Shown here: in pieces, positions 10,431-22,167 of the stretch
How the letters are laid out: each line of letters starts with the position of its first letter
Numbering within the stretch: the stretch's first letter is position 1
From: Cyathus striatus
Lineage: Eukaryota; Basidiomycota; Agaricomycetes; Agaricales; Nidulariaceae
Assembly: GCA_025738555.1 (NCBI GenBank)
Contig: JAOVFP010000022.1
Location: forward strand, 310,001-374,000
Reading direction: 5' to 3'
Length of the DNA stretch: 64,000 bases
Program-made: the position numbers and the translations under genes
Notes under the pieces: generated by a model
The model's input: only the letters and a program-made list of their open reading frames with translations
What the model was told of the DNA's origin: nothing
Database searches by the model: none

Positions 10431-12436
10431 GCACAGCTATGAAAACCCAGAGCACCATGCTCAGAAGCATGAAAATATTTAGTGCTCTGAGTGACAGCTG
10501 CTTGGCAGATTGATTATGCTTTCGCTTAGATATCTGTGCTCTGGTAATGACATTCGGTAGTGACTCGCCTCCATGAGGTTTTTTGCTAGGTGATTACATA
10601 AGCATGGTCACAAGTGTCGTTTCCTTTGTAGAAACAATGCTCATGACCTGAGTGATAGACTGCATCTTGGCCTTCTTATAGTTATTCATGTAAGTAAATA
10701 GCTATACAGTTGCATGCAAAAAGAATGAGCATGCCTATTTTTCAAAAGTAGCAAAAAGTAATCTTCTCTAAAATCTCACATACTTGCTCAATTTTCATGT
10801 AATTTTATATAATTGTACTACATGGAAAATTCAATGTCTGGTGGTATATATATCAAATATACCAAAAATGCGAAAATTAACCCCAATTAACCATGATTTT
10901 GACAGATCAATTTACTTGATAATACCACAATCTGAATATGGATATATAAAGAGGTATCTATACTTGTTCTACATTAAGTTATGTGTGGAAACAATGAAAT
11001 CTGGGTGCAGGAGAACCCAAACAATTTGAGGGTATAAAAGCATATGTTTTATTATTCAAGCTGTATCTTCCTAACCAAGCCAGGTGGATACATAGTTAAA
11101 CCTGCATAGAACTTTAGAATGTAGTACTATAGATGAGCAAATAATTGTATTGAACAAACAAGATATAAGTTAGCTAGATACAAAATAATATAAGCAAAAC
11201 ATGTAAATCAGCATGAATTTGTGTTAGACATTCTACAAGAAATACTTCAAATTACATCCTCATACTATTGGTAGATATAGACATTAACAGTTAAAATGTA
11301 TACTAAAAAGTATTGTAAGCAACAAGTGTCTAAATACTGAGATAATGTCCCATGATGTTTGAGAATTTGGCCCAAAAATGCTTTCTTTTTGTATTTCAAG
11401 CCAAATTTTCGAACTTCATCAGATATTATCTCAGTAACTAGATGCTCACTGCTTATAATATTTTTAGTATACATTTTAACTGTAGATGCTTATATTTACC
11501 AATAGTATAAGGGTGTTCTCTAAGGTTTCACCTTTAGTTCTGAGTCTCTATTCCAACCTTTCTTTATTCTGACCTTGCTTTTACTTTTACCTTGCTCCTA
11601 TCTTGAGCTTGTCCCTACCTTGAACTTGAAATATGAACCACTGAGAATCACAAGGGGCACAGCATACAAGCTGAAGCTAAGGTTCACCTCTGCACTTTCC
11701 AGGTTCTCTGCTTCCGACCTCAAGCTTATGTAATACTACCAGTAGCTCCCTCCATGCTAAACCCAGTGCCTTCCTATTATCCCTCTGAGTGGTTCAGTAC
11801 ATAACACCCATATAACTCATGTAAATAGAATTTATGCATATATAGTACAAGTATACAAAGTTACACAAATATTAAGCAAGTATTTGTGATTTTAGAGCAG
11901 ATTCCTTTTTACTGCTTCTGACATATAGGCACACTCATTCTTTTTGCATGCCACTGTATTAATATCTGCAGCACTATTATTAACTTGTTCTAAATATACT
12001 ATGCACACCACTTCCAAATCATAACTCACTGGTAATTTGTTGCTATATACTTACAATGACAATGTGTAACTATAAGAAGACCTATGCACTACCAGCTTTC
12101 CTTGGTTCATATCTAGGTGAAGGCATAAGTGATCTGCTAAGAAGTCAATGCTTGGAGCATAAAATATTTTGATGCCTCTGAGCATGGTGGCTCAGGTTTC
12201 CATAGTCTATCTCTCAGGTCATGAGCATTGTTTCTACAAAGGAAATGACACTTGTGACCATGCTTTCATAATCACCTAGTGAAAAACCTCACCAAGGTGA
12301 GTCACTACTGAATTTCATTACCAGAGCACAGATATCTAAGTGAAGGCACAAGCAATCTGCCAAGCAGCCATTACTCAGAGCATGAAATATTTTGATGCTT
12401 CTGAGTGTGGTGCTCCAGGTTTCCATACACAGCTAC
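10431..12436. mobile_element. Non-autonomous long-inverted-repeat element with a TA-flanked element inside
   Basis: Positions 10431-10672 and 12199-12436 are imperfect inverted repeats of about 240 bp; shared words include AGATATCTGTGCTCTGGTAA and GCATGGTCACAAGTGTC. The right arm also holds a direct duplicate of its outer 100 bp at about 12108-12199. There is no transposase ORF. The inner part (10707-11956) is a separate element with its own TA duplication. Confidence 0.65.
10707..11956. mobile_element. Non-autonomous Tc1/pogo-like element, 1,250 bp
   Basis: Both ends read CAGTTGCATGCAAAAAGAAT-like going inward (left CAGTTGCATGC, right inverted CAGTGGCATGC), and each is flanked by TA (10705-10706, 11957-11958). 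The inverted similarity continues for about 120 bp. The interior is AT-rich with only short frames, so it is a MITE-like or internally decayed copy. Confidence 0.7.
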
Positions 12437-13617
12437 ATAATGCATTGTCAATTATGGAAATTTTATGGTAAAATGCGAAAATTATGATAAAGGTGCTGTA
12501 CCCTGGTGCACTTCTTTTTACTATTCCATTGGCCTCAAGCTTTTTCCTGGTATTATCAAGGTTGAGACCACCATTGGTGTGCTAGAACTATTGCTACTCC
12601 CAAGTTGGCATGATTACTCAAAGTATTTCTCTCCCTTGCTCGTCACCATCACCAAGAACTTTGACACTCCTGAGTAGGATACCCTCATTTCCTATCTTGT
12701 TTTAATCAATGGATTGTGTCCATCCTTGTTGCTTGTGTGTGATTCACTCCACCACTGAGGATAGAAAAGGCTACAGAGCACCTGATAACTCCTCTCAGCT
12801 AACTCCTTCCTGCTAGTGCCATTAACCAGCAAGGTGGTGAATGCAAGACTGGCCATGTTATCTGTGAGGTTTGTAGGCTCCATCTGACATGGTCTATGTG
12901 TATGTATGCATACACCTATTGTCCATCTTTCAATCTACTAACATTTAATCCATTATTCCTCTCTAGCATCACATCAAGCCCCTTATGACATCAAGTATCT
13001 CTGAGCTGACCCTAATGTCACTCAGTTCAAAGTTGACCAAATGCTCTGTGTGTATGTGAAGGTGGATTTGTCTGGTTTTAGTTAGTACATTTTGTTGGGA
13101 CAGTGTGCAGCATACAGTAATACTGTAGAGTCTTGTATATTTTTAGTTGCATTATAAAAATTGTCTTTTAATTCATGCTTGAAAAAGAGGCACTGGACAG
13201 CCATTCCAGCATCTGTGTTAATGTGTGTCATTTTCACTTCCTGCTGCAGGGGCTCTGAAACTTGCACTCAACATTCTATATGATTAGCATTCATTGTAAG
13301 TGGGTGTTTGTTAATGATTACAACTACATCTGGGAACACACACCAACAATCCATCATAGTTGGTCCCCCCCCCCCCCCTGCCCCCCAAATCCAAACAAGA
13401 CACAAACCATCCAAAGTTCATCCTCATTCTCTAGCCTGGTAATGACAACACCAGCAGTATGCAACTTTCCATCACCTTTATATCTCTAATTATTTCCTAT
13501 AGATTACACTACCATGCACAACTGGCTTGTGACCACACAGGCCACCCACCAGGTTATGCCAACCCTTCATCATACTTACAGTATCAACCACCCTGCCTGG
13601 CTTTGAGGTGGAGTGCA
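12437..13617. other. No gene recognised; 14-C homopolymer
   Basis: Short frames at 12465-12677 (+), 12692-12883 (-) and 13082-13267 (-) show no recognisable domain, no conserved neighbour and low CpG like the surrounding decayed transposons. A run of 14 C residues at 13365-13378 is followed by TG and six more C. I see nothing else. Confidence 0.5.
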
Positions 13618-14754
13618 CAGTCCATGACAGGCAAAGTTCACCAATTTTATGACAGTATAAAAATGAATTTTTTAGGACAAACTAATTACAGATTCAGATT
13701 CAGAAAGTCAAAATACATACAAAAATGATGTTTTTAAGAAATTCCCACAATAAAATAGGTTTGCCAAATTTTTTGGCAAAAAAAATCAACATGTTACATG
13801 ACCTATTTTAGGATGAAATAGCTTCAAGTGCCATCATGGCCCAATTGGAGGCTTCACAGTGTCAGTGCTGCTTCCTCACAGCCCTTTCTGCTGCTTCACC
13901 TGTTAAATCAAACCTATAAGCACAAATCATTATGTTCAGTTAATAAAACAGTGAATAACATCCAGAGGACAAGCATCTAAGTATTTCATAACTGCATTTT
14001 TTGCATCTTGAAATGTTCCTTTCTCTTCTTTATGATACCAATATTTTACCCACCCCCAGTACTGTTAAAATGTATTGAATAATTTAGACTCGAATTATAA
14101 TAGAAAATATATATACCATTTCTATTGGATTCAATTCACAATGAAATTTTAGCAGAAACATACAAATATGTCCAGCATTGGTGATTAATATTTCAAGCAT
14201 TGACTTCTGGTTGATAAAATCATCTTGCTGGCTAAGGAGACAGGCCATGCAACAATCTTTACTTTCAAAAGAACAAACTGGTGAGCATTTTGCATGAAGA
14301 TGAGAAATGTATTGGGCTCTGGGGAGGATGTATTAGTGACAGGTGGTGGGGAGGACCTTTGAAGATTAGTTCTCAATTGATTATTGCAAGGTCCACTTAT
14401 ATTTCAGCTCTTTTTCTTGGTTGACCTCTGGGTATGGTGGTTGGAAAGATGAATTTTTGGCACCCATCAAAGCGATTCAGGAGCTGATATTTTTGTGGGA
14501 TCATACCACAATCAATGAAAGGATGCTAAAAATACATTTTTCATGATTTATACTATTTTTTATAGCCAAGTGCCAATTTTTTGGGTCAAAAAATAAAAAT
14601 AATCAGAAATCGAAAAATCGGCTTGTGGAATCTTAATTAATACATCGTAACTATGCTATTCCGACGGTTTTCGGAGTTTAAAACTTATTTGTCATTGCTG
14701 AAAAAATCACTTAAGTTTGCTCAAAAATTAGTGGGTTTTGCCTGTCACAGACTG
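13618..14754. mobile_element. Non-autonomous pogo-like element, 1,137 bp
   Basis: The left end starts CAGTCCATGACAGGCAAA at 13618. The inverted right end at 14754 starts CAGTCTGTGACAGGCAAA. I count 25 matches over 31 bp. The right flank is TA (14755-14756). The left flank is CA, one transition from TA. The interior is AT-rich, with a palindrome around TTTGCCAAATTTTTTGGCAAA-type sequence near 13760 and no transposase. The CAGTC start resembles that of the pogo element at 3456, but the rest of the repeat differs, so it belongs to a different family. Confidence 0.62.
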
Positions 14755-14756
14755 TA

Positions 14757-15326
14757 GTACACATGAAGAAGTGGAATTCATATGGATTCCATGTGTAACA
14801 GGGGACAAGTGTAAAGTCCTTGATTCAGGGGTGATGGTGGATATTTATATTGGAGCTGCAATGATTGAATGGAGTGTGGTGATCTTGTGTAGAATGGTGG
14901 CTACAACACTGGTGTGGAGCATTGGGATATATCTGACATTTGGTGGGTATCTAGTAGATGCTGGGGCTCATAACCTGTTGAGAGGTATCAGGCATGGAGT
15001 AGCTAGATGACTGAGTGGCTTAATAAATCCTCACAACAGAGTAATGAACTGAGTTGTAATTGAGTCTATGAGAGTAGAGAACAAGAACAATGCAGGAGAA
15101 TGGAAAAAGCTACAAGTAACCTTATCCTAATATAGGAAGCACTACACCAATTACAGTAAAGCTGTACTTTGGTACCACCCTTCAACAGTTTGGCCTTGTA
15201 CATGTATGATACTGCTGTTCATGCAGTTGAATAGTGGTAGAGAATATTGTTGAGCTTCTGCACTGGCAGTTGGCATTTCCTCAATTTTATTGAGTGGTAC
15301 AGGCATGCATAGAGCATACTCACATG
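14757..15326. other. No gene recognised between two elements
   Basis: The sequence is CpG-poor and AT-rich. One small frame (14738-15010) overlaps the inverted repeat of the preceding element and is judged spurious. GAATG at 15327-15331 is the left target duplication of the chromovirus. Confidence 0.5.
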
Positions 15327-15331
15327 GAATG

Positions 15332-15891
15332 TGTTAAACTTTTCTCTTCTCAACCCCACCAGACCCTTTCCTTTTCATGTGACCATCTATTTATAGTACT
15401 GATACATGTTTCACCTTCATCACCCCTTACCCCTTACCCCTTATCCTTCACCAATCCCTGCCACCCTGGTTTGTCATACTACTGGCACAGACTTTGCTTA
15501 CTGATACATTTCATTTCCTTTTCTAGAACTTTGTCAAGTCATGACAAGTTACAGACTTATTTATAACTAGCATAGCCTTCTGCAAATAGACCATGCTTCT
15601 TTTATATAAATAGCTCATGTATTCCAATCAAGCTTCTTCAGCTTGATCTTAGTTTAGCTATCATCCAATATAGCTGGCTACTCCTCTCTATCACCTCAGA
15701 CCTAGAATATTGCTACTTCTATTTGCTTCTCAAGTGTTACTGTGAGAACACCACCAAGTCCATTAGTGTGTACAACAAATACAACTGTTTAGACTTTGAC
15801 TTTGTCATATGACTTACAAGTGTAGTGACAAGTCACATGATAACTAATATCATGAGATCAAACATCATGAAGACCAGCTCAGATCATAACA
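15332..15891 (+). repeat. Chromovirus 5' LTR (560 bp)
   Basis: The LTR runs from TGTTAAAC to ATAACA. It contains a probable TATA box (TATATAAATAG) near 15602-15612. It differs from the 3' LTR by a roughly 21-bp indel near 15500 and by scattered substitutions, mostly transitions. Confidence 0.93.
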
Positions 15892-15951
15892 AAAGATCAA
15901 GCTGATTAAACTGGTGATGATTATTTAATCAACTCACCCCACCACAACCAA

Positions 15952-17297
15952 TATGTCTTGGATATCAACACCAGTCACCAATTCATCACATGAAGAAGAA
16001 TACATAGAGAAAAGACCTTTACAGAATTATGAAACCCCAGAAAGCCCTTTACCTGAATGAGCATACCCAGGACAATTAACAACCAAACTTCCCCAAAGCC
16101 CAGCCACTCCACCACCAGAAACCCCAGTAGGCTCTACCTTGCCTATCTTTGAATCACCCACTTTTGTCAAAGAACCACCCAGTGCTGTATCAGGATTTTC
16201 CCATTAAACCTAGAAGGAAGTGAGCCTCTAGATGTATCACTAGAATCACCAGAAGACATCAGAAGCCTGTTCACACCACCATGTGCACCAACACTTCAAA
16301 ACAGATTAGAACAAGCTCAGCTGTTTATATGCCAAAGAAATAGAATCATGTCCACCTCAGAAAATGGAAAGACCAAAGCCAAATTCAAGACTCCATCCCC
16401 ATTCTCCAGAGACAGAACCCAATTCCAAAGTTGGATCCAAGATGTCAAACTTTATATTTTAGGAAATAATGTCTCCAAAGACAAACTCAAGATCCTCCTT
16501 GCCTTATCCTATATGAACAGAGGATCTGCAGGAGCATAGAAAAGCATCATGTTTAATACTTACACCAAAGCAAACAGATCTTTTCCCACATGGGCTACAT
16601 TCAAGAAGGAGATTCTGCCGACATCACACACCAACAACTTGAACTCCTTGTTCAAGAAAATAGCACTGCTGAAGATTATACAGCAGTATTTGAGACCCTC
16701 TGGCCAAAGATAGGCCTTGAAGCAAAATCCAAGAAGATCTGCAAATACAAGAAAGGATTGAACTGACTCCTCAGAGAGAAAATTAAAACCCAGAAAGAAG
16801 TACCCACCACTTATACCATGTATAAAGAAGCCACCATCAAATTCAATCGCAACTACCTCAGATTCAAAGAAACAGAAACTGCTGGAAACACTAGAAAGAT
16901 ATCCCTGATCAATTTTTCTAGGAAACCTGCTCCATTCACCCAATACCTTGGAACCCAACCTTCTCCTGGCCAACATGTAGACTCCTATCACCCCTCTATA
17001 TCCAATCAAATGGATACCCACCTCAATGCAATCAACAAGCCACTCTCTCAAACTGAGATGAACTGCCTCCAAAGTGAAGGAAAATGTTTCCACTGCAAGA
17101 AAACCAATCATATCTCTTGTGACTTCCCTCTCAAAAAAGGAAGGTTTGCCCACAACCCTGGATTCAATTGGAATTCCAGAAATCACTGCGATCTTTCCAT
17201 CAGGGCAGCCTATGAAGAAATCAAAGATATCTACTGATCTCTCAATAAAGAAGATCAGGATGAAGTCGCCAAATTAGCATATGAACAGGGTTTTTAA
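15952..17297 (+). pseudogene. Chromovirus gag (decayed)
   Basis: Gag-like polyprotein that would form the virus-like particle. The reading starts MSWISTPVTNSS and proceeds in pieces. It includes the capsid-like segment FSRDRTQFQSWIQDVKLYIL and a zinc-knuckle remnant CFHCKKTNHISCDFP. In the usual CX2CX4HX4C knuckle this last part would be HxxxDC. Here the spacing is broken, consistent with an Arg-to-Cys and a Cys-to-Phe change. Several in-frame stops and at least one frameshift are present; TAG after NRGSAGA falls where Trp is expected. TAA at 17295-17297 ends gag. Confidence 0.8.
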
Positions 17298-18975
17298 TGA
17301 GAGCTGAGTCAACATCTACCTCTTCCATTACTATTTCACATGTCCCTGTAGAAACTGTAGTAGCTAGTATTCAAAGAAATACTATTCAAATTATGCAACT
17401 CAAAGCAAGTGAAGAACTGATCAAAGCCCTTATTGACTCTGGAGCCTGAGGAATGTTCATGGACTGGTGTCTAGTCTGCAAAATATGATTAAAAACTGAG
17501 AAACTCAAAGAACCCCAAGCTGCCTGAAATGTAGATGGAACCGAAAACAAACAAGGAATGATCACCAACATCACCAGACAAGAACTCGAAATAGAAGGAA
17601 GGAAGTTCTGAGTAACATTCCTCATCCTCAATATTGGAATAGAAGACATTATCCTAGGATACCCCTGGCTCAGGGATACCAACCCCAATATCAATTGGAA
17701 AACAGGAGTTCTCAAATGGAGAAATACCCTCAGATTTACTGAAGACAACTGAAATGAAATCATCAATGATGCCCTCACTGTACAAGTGGTAGAACTTATC
17801 AAAGATGGAGAAACTATTGATATAGAAGAACTTGAATGTTGAAGAAAATGAAACTGGAAAATGATTTGTGATGGATTTGCCAAAACTACTGGCAAACAAG
17901 AACTCTTACATGACCCACCCTACAAGACAAGAGGAGCAGAAATCCGATTATTATTCAACCCCCGACCCACAATTGAAGACATACCTGAGAAGGATACATT
18001 AAACTTTAACCCCCTTCCAAGAGACTACCCCCACATACTCGAAGAATCTGATACTTAAACCAAACCAAACTCTGACTTGGAAGGATACACTATGAACTCT
18101 GAAGACACTCTTATCAATCCCATATCTGATCTTACAAGTTCTATGGACAAACTCAGTATCAACAACAACAATGTAAATAAACTTACCAACCAGATGGAGA
18201 AACTTGACATTTTCGATTATGTTAACCCCAGAAAACAACCCATCCTAACCCAAACTGACATATCTGAACTATTTTAAAACCCACTTGAAATGGACTTCAC
18301 CTGCATTGCCACCATTGTACAGGACATCTACTGACAAGATGACTTTGACCTTCCTGATCTAGCACCAGATTCAGAAGACAATGATGATGAACCCACAGAA
18401 AATATTGAAACAGATGCCTATGAACTTCTTGTAAACTACCTTTATGAAAATGAACCCAAACCAATACCCCCAGATGAACCACCAGATGAAGAATTCATCA
18501 GAAGACTAACCATTTCACAGAAACTATCCTATGGACAAGCCACCGAACCCAAGAAAACCACCGAAGAACTCACTCTACAGAAATATCATGACTATTTGGA
18601 TGTATTCAGAAAATGCCCTGTATCAAAGCTCCTGCTCCATCTATCCTACAACCACAAAATAGATCTCAAAGAAGGAGCTCCTGATCAAATAGACTGCAAG
18701 GTATACCCACTCAACCCAAAACAACAAACAGCACTCAACATCTGGCTCAAGGACATGGAAGAAAAGAAATTCATCGAGAAAGGACAATCCCCATATACTT
18801 CCTCATTCTTCTTTGTTCCAAAGAAAGATGATAAGGAAGCCCTATGACCCTGCCAATATTACTGACCTCTGAATGAACATACCATCCATGACAATTACAA
18901 GTTACCCCTCATGCCAGATCTCATCCAGCAATTAAAAGGAAAGAAAGTTTTCACCAAACTTGACATCAACAGAGC
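17298..18975 (+). pseudogene. Chromovirus pol, first part: protease and N-terminal RT
   Basis: The aspartic protease motif is LIDSGA at about 17430-17450, where the following residue is a TGA. IILGYPWLRDTNP lies downstream. The RT N-terminus follows: PLNPKQQTAL, FIEKGQSPYTSSFFFVPKKD, PCQYY and KVFTKLDIN. TGA codons replace both Arg residues around PCQYY, as expected from CGA to TGA. The coding sequence is cut at 18975 inside the conserved LDI-RxxYN segment by the 2,085-bp insertion, and resumes at 21066 with YNNICI. Confidence 0.88.
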
Positions 18976-21060
18976 TGTTATATCCGTTGTCGTTTAAGAT
19001 TAAGTTAATCTAAGGTGCTAACAGGAATCGAATTTGTTCGTGTTACAACACCTGAGTGTCAGGAAATATTTAGCAAGGATATTCTTGGAAATTTAATAGG
19101 TGATCTTGTACAGCAAAAGCTGTATAAATTGTATGAAACTTGGTATGAAGGATAATGTACAGCAAAGGCTGTATATAATGTCAAGTATAATGAAAGGGGT
19201 ATAGTACACACTATAGACCTAATGCTATTTATAATGTGTATATTGAATAGATCAATGTTCAACTTGCTTAGAACTTGACCTATGATCTGCTTCTTATTCT
19301 GTTACTGTTACTCTGACTGATACTGTGACTGTGACTGTGACTGCTTCGATTTCTGTGACTGTTACTGATACTGACTGTACTGGCTGTGCTGATAAAACTG
19401 TACTAATAACTAATGACTAATGACAATTGGGTGAGACTACTGGGGGGGTGGGTAGCTATCTATCTACTGCCAAACTGCCCTCCTTATATACCTTTTCCCA
19501 ACCTGCTTAGTAATCCAATTCCCACTCTACCAATCTACATTGTTCTCCAAAACAAGTAATGTGCAAGTGTAGATTTTAGATCTGAGGCTGTACAGGACAA
19601 TGGTATTTGAGGGTTAGTCAGCAGAGAACAATAGCATATATCAGAACAATGTGTAATGAATTACATTGTTCTAAATAAAGAGCTACATTGTTCTGGGCAA
19701 GAACAATAGGAATCCATTTTTATAACAATGGAGCAGTGAACAATAGATACCTATCTGCCATTGTGTGAACAATGGCAGTGAAAACAATGGAGTCATATAT
19801 AAATAGTTTCACATTGTCTTTGGACAATGGGTAAAGAGTACAATGTAGTTCATTTATTATGAACAATAGGATTGAAAACAATGGAGTTGTATATAAATAG
19901 TTTTCTCATTGTCTTCAAAAATAGGTGAATAGTACAATGCAGTTCATTTATTATGAACAATAGGATTGAAAACAATGGAGTTGTATATAAATAGTCTCTC
20001 ATTGTCTTTATACAATGGATGAATAACACAATGAAAGAGTGTCATATTATCCTTTGTTAGTGCATTGTTTGTGCAAGTGATTAATTATTGATATGTGTAT
20101 GATGTTTAATGGTGATTTAGAGTTATTTGTTCATGTAAGGTATTGGTTTGTTCACGTATAGTATTGGGTATATTTGATTAGTAGTGTATTGTATCATGTG
20201 ATGGTGTGAAGTATTCAGTCATGTGACATGACAGTGCAATTTCTTTAATTGTGGTATACAGTGCATTTGCATGCATTATATATAATCAAAAATCATGCCT
20301 GACACCATGTCTGGATACATCATGCCGACATTACCAAACGCTCCCATGTGACCTTCCAATACACCTGTTCTGTTCCCAGAATGTACCTGTCATGGGTTTA
20401 CACTTTCCAACATTCCTGCCTGGGAACGTACTCAGAACCCATCAGGTTTTCTATCAGATACTTTGGATACATAGTTTCTCTTATGACAGCCTCACTGCAT
20501 CATTATACCATTACTCCTCTCTTCCATTCTCACTTGTACATTTCATTATGGTCAATGTAGTTTAGTTTCTTATTCTTCATTCTGAGTGTGTCATTTGTGC
20601 CACTACTCCTCTTTGCCCAGTCTTTATTTCATTTACTTACACTTAGCATTCTGTCTCCAGATTCATATCTACATCTTACTAGTACATATAAATAGTCTTC
20701 CAAATGTACTAGGTAGTCTTCAGTATTCATATCAACTCTGTACACTTTCTTCCTACTCTAAGTTCCGAAACCCACTCTGGGTTTTCCTTCGGGTTTCTCT
20801 CCCACTGCCTAGTGTAGTGGTGAAGCCCCTTGCATACTCTGGAACATTTCCTTACATTGGAAATTGTCTGTTGTGAAATACGAACCATTCCCTGGGGATA
20901 TCCAGGTGGTGCAGCACATATGCTGAAGCCACAGTTCACTTCCGCACTCCCACTCCCATTCCCATACCCATACTCACTTCGGGTTTCCGTTATAGTTTTC
21001 CCACACCCTCCAGGTGTCTTCGCAACCACTTCTAAGCAGGAAGAGAATCAGTACGTAACA
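18976..21060. mobile_element. Presumed solo LTR, 2,085 bp, inserted in the RT gene
   Basis: The insertion starts TGTTA and ends TAACA. It is flanked by the 5-bp duplication AGAGC at 18971-18975 and 21061-21065. Removing it rejoins the RT reading LDINRA-YNNI exactly. It has no internal LTR repeat and no coding domain, so a solo LTR left after recombination is the simplest reading. It contains a CTGACT-rich microsatellite near 19300-19390 and a dense ACAATGG/CCATTGT region. Confidence 0.8.
19540..20040. repeat. Dense ACAATGG/CCATTGT region with about 100-bp tandem units
   Basis: More than 20 occurrences of ACAAT or ATTGT lie within 500 bp, many extended to AACAATGG or its complement. Three diverged units (around 19780, 19870 and 19965) each carry ACAATGGAGT, then ATATAAATAG, then CATTGTCTT. 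The words match the general HMG-box (SOX/SRY-type) binding core. The region is inside the presumed LTR, so it could be an enhancer-like repeat. Confidence 0.6.
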
Positions 21061-21065
21061 AGAGC

Positions 21066-21573
21066 ATACAACAACATCTGCATAGCACCCAGACATGAAA
21101 ACTGAGCTGCCATCAAAATGAACTGAGGAACCTTCATTCCAAAAGTAATGTTCTTTGGAATGTGTAATTCACTAGCAACCTTTCAAAGATTCATGAACAA
21201 CATCTTCAAAGATCTGATCAAAGCTGGACTCACCATCATGTACATTGATGACATACTTCTACTCAGAGAATCCATAGAAGAATTCGAACAAATTACCAAA
21301 TGAGCTCTCAACATTCTTAGGAAACACAACCTTTACACCAAACCAAAGAAGTGCAGATTTGAAACCACAGAAGTTGATTTTTTAGGATTAATTGTCCAAC
21401 CTGGAGAACTCACTATGGACCCTGTCAAAGTTACTGGAATTTGTGACTGGCCAATTCTGAATAAACTCAAAGACATTTGATCCCTAATGGGATTCACTAA
21501 CTTTTACAGGAAATTCATAGAAGGATTTGGAAAGATCACCATTCCCCTCAATGCCCTAACCAAGAAGGATAAA
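21066..21573 (+). pseudogene. Chromovirus pol, middle part: C-terminal RT
   Basis: The RT reading continues after the solo LTR: VMFFGMCNSLATFQRFMN, the catalytic box YIDDILLL, KKCRFETTEVDFLGLIV and [15 protein letters not shown]. In-frame TGA codons occur where Arg is expected (before ALNILRK and before SLMGF). The reading is cut at KKDK by the LINE. The last 12 bases (21562-21573) are the LINE target duplication. Confidence 0.9.
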
Positions 21574-22167
21574 CTGTTGGGGGGCTCCTTGACTCCATAC
21601 CACCACCATCTGTGGTATTCCCACGGTTCGTGATTGGTCAAGGACTGGGTCTATCCTTCATCGCTGCATCCCTCCACCTTTCCAAGGTGGTAGGATGCAA
21701 TGGTGGGACCCTTAGGGAAGCTCTCCCACCCCCCGCACCCCTTTTTAGAGAACTGTGAAATGTGCCAAAAAGTAAAGAGGTTCGGGAACTAGTGAGGTAA
21801 GCACCGATGCCGGTGCCGTGACTGCCTACTAGTCAATTCACATTGTAGCAGCATCTCCCCGCGACGTCCCACATCTAACCATACAAGTGAGACATTCCAT
21901 ACAACTCCTGTTGCTCCCCCTCCCTTCCCCCATACTTTGCCCCCCCTACCACACTTGAGTGCCACTCCGAAATCTGGAACCAGACAGTTTGGTACTGACT
22001 CGAGACAAAGGGAAAGGAATCACCAAGGGCCCTGGCTCCATGCATGCCACTACGACATCTCACTGAATTCCCTTTGTTCTTATCACTTGACATGCATTGA
22101 GGCAACATCAGGGAAGATATGACGACCCCCCATCACTGTCAACAAAGGGGACTGGAAGACCTTAAAG

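Noticed and set aside
20727..21029. tRNA-derived SINE in the right end of the presumed solo LTR
   Set aside because: Box A and box B matches are weak on both strands and no separate target duplication was seen; kept only as a low-interest observation.
18976..21060. Complete small LTR element (TRIM) instead of a solo LTR
   Set aside because: The first and last few hundred bases share no direct repeat beyond the TG...CA ends, so no LTR pair is present inside it.
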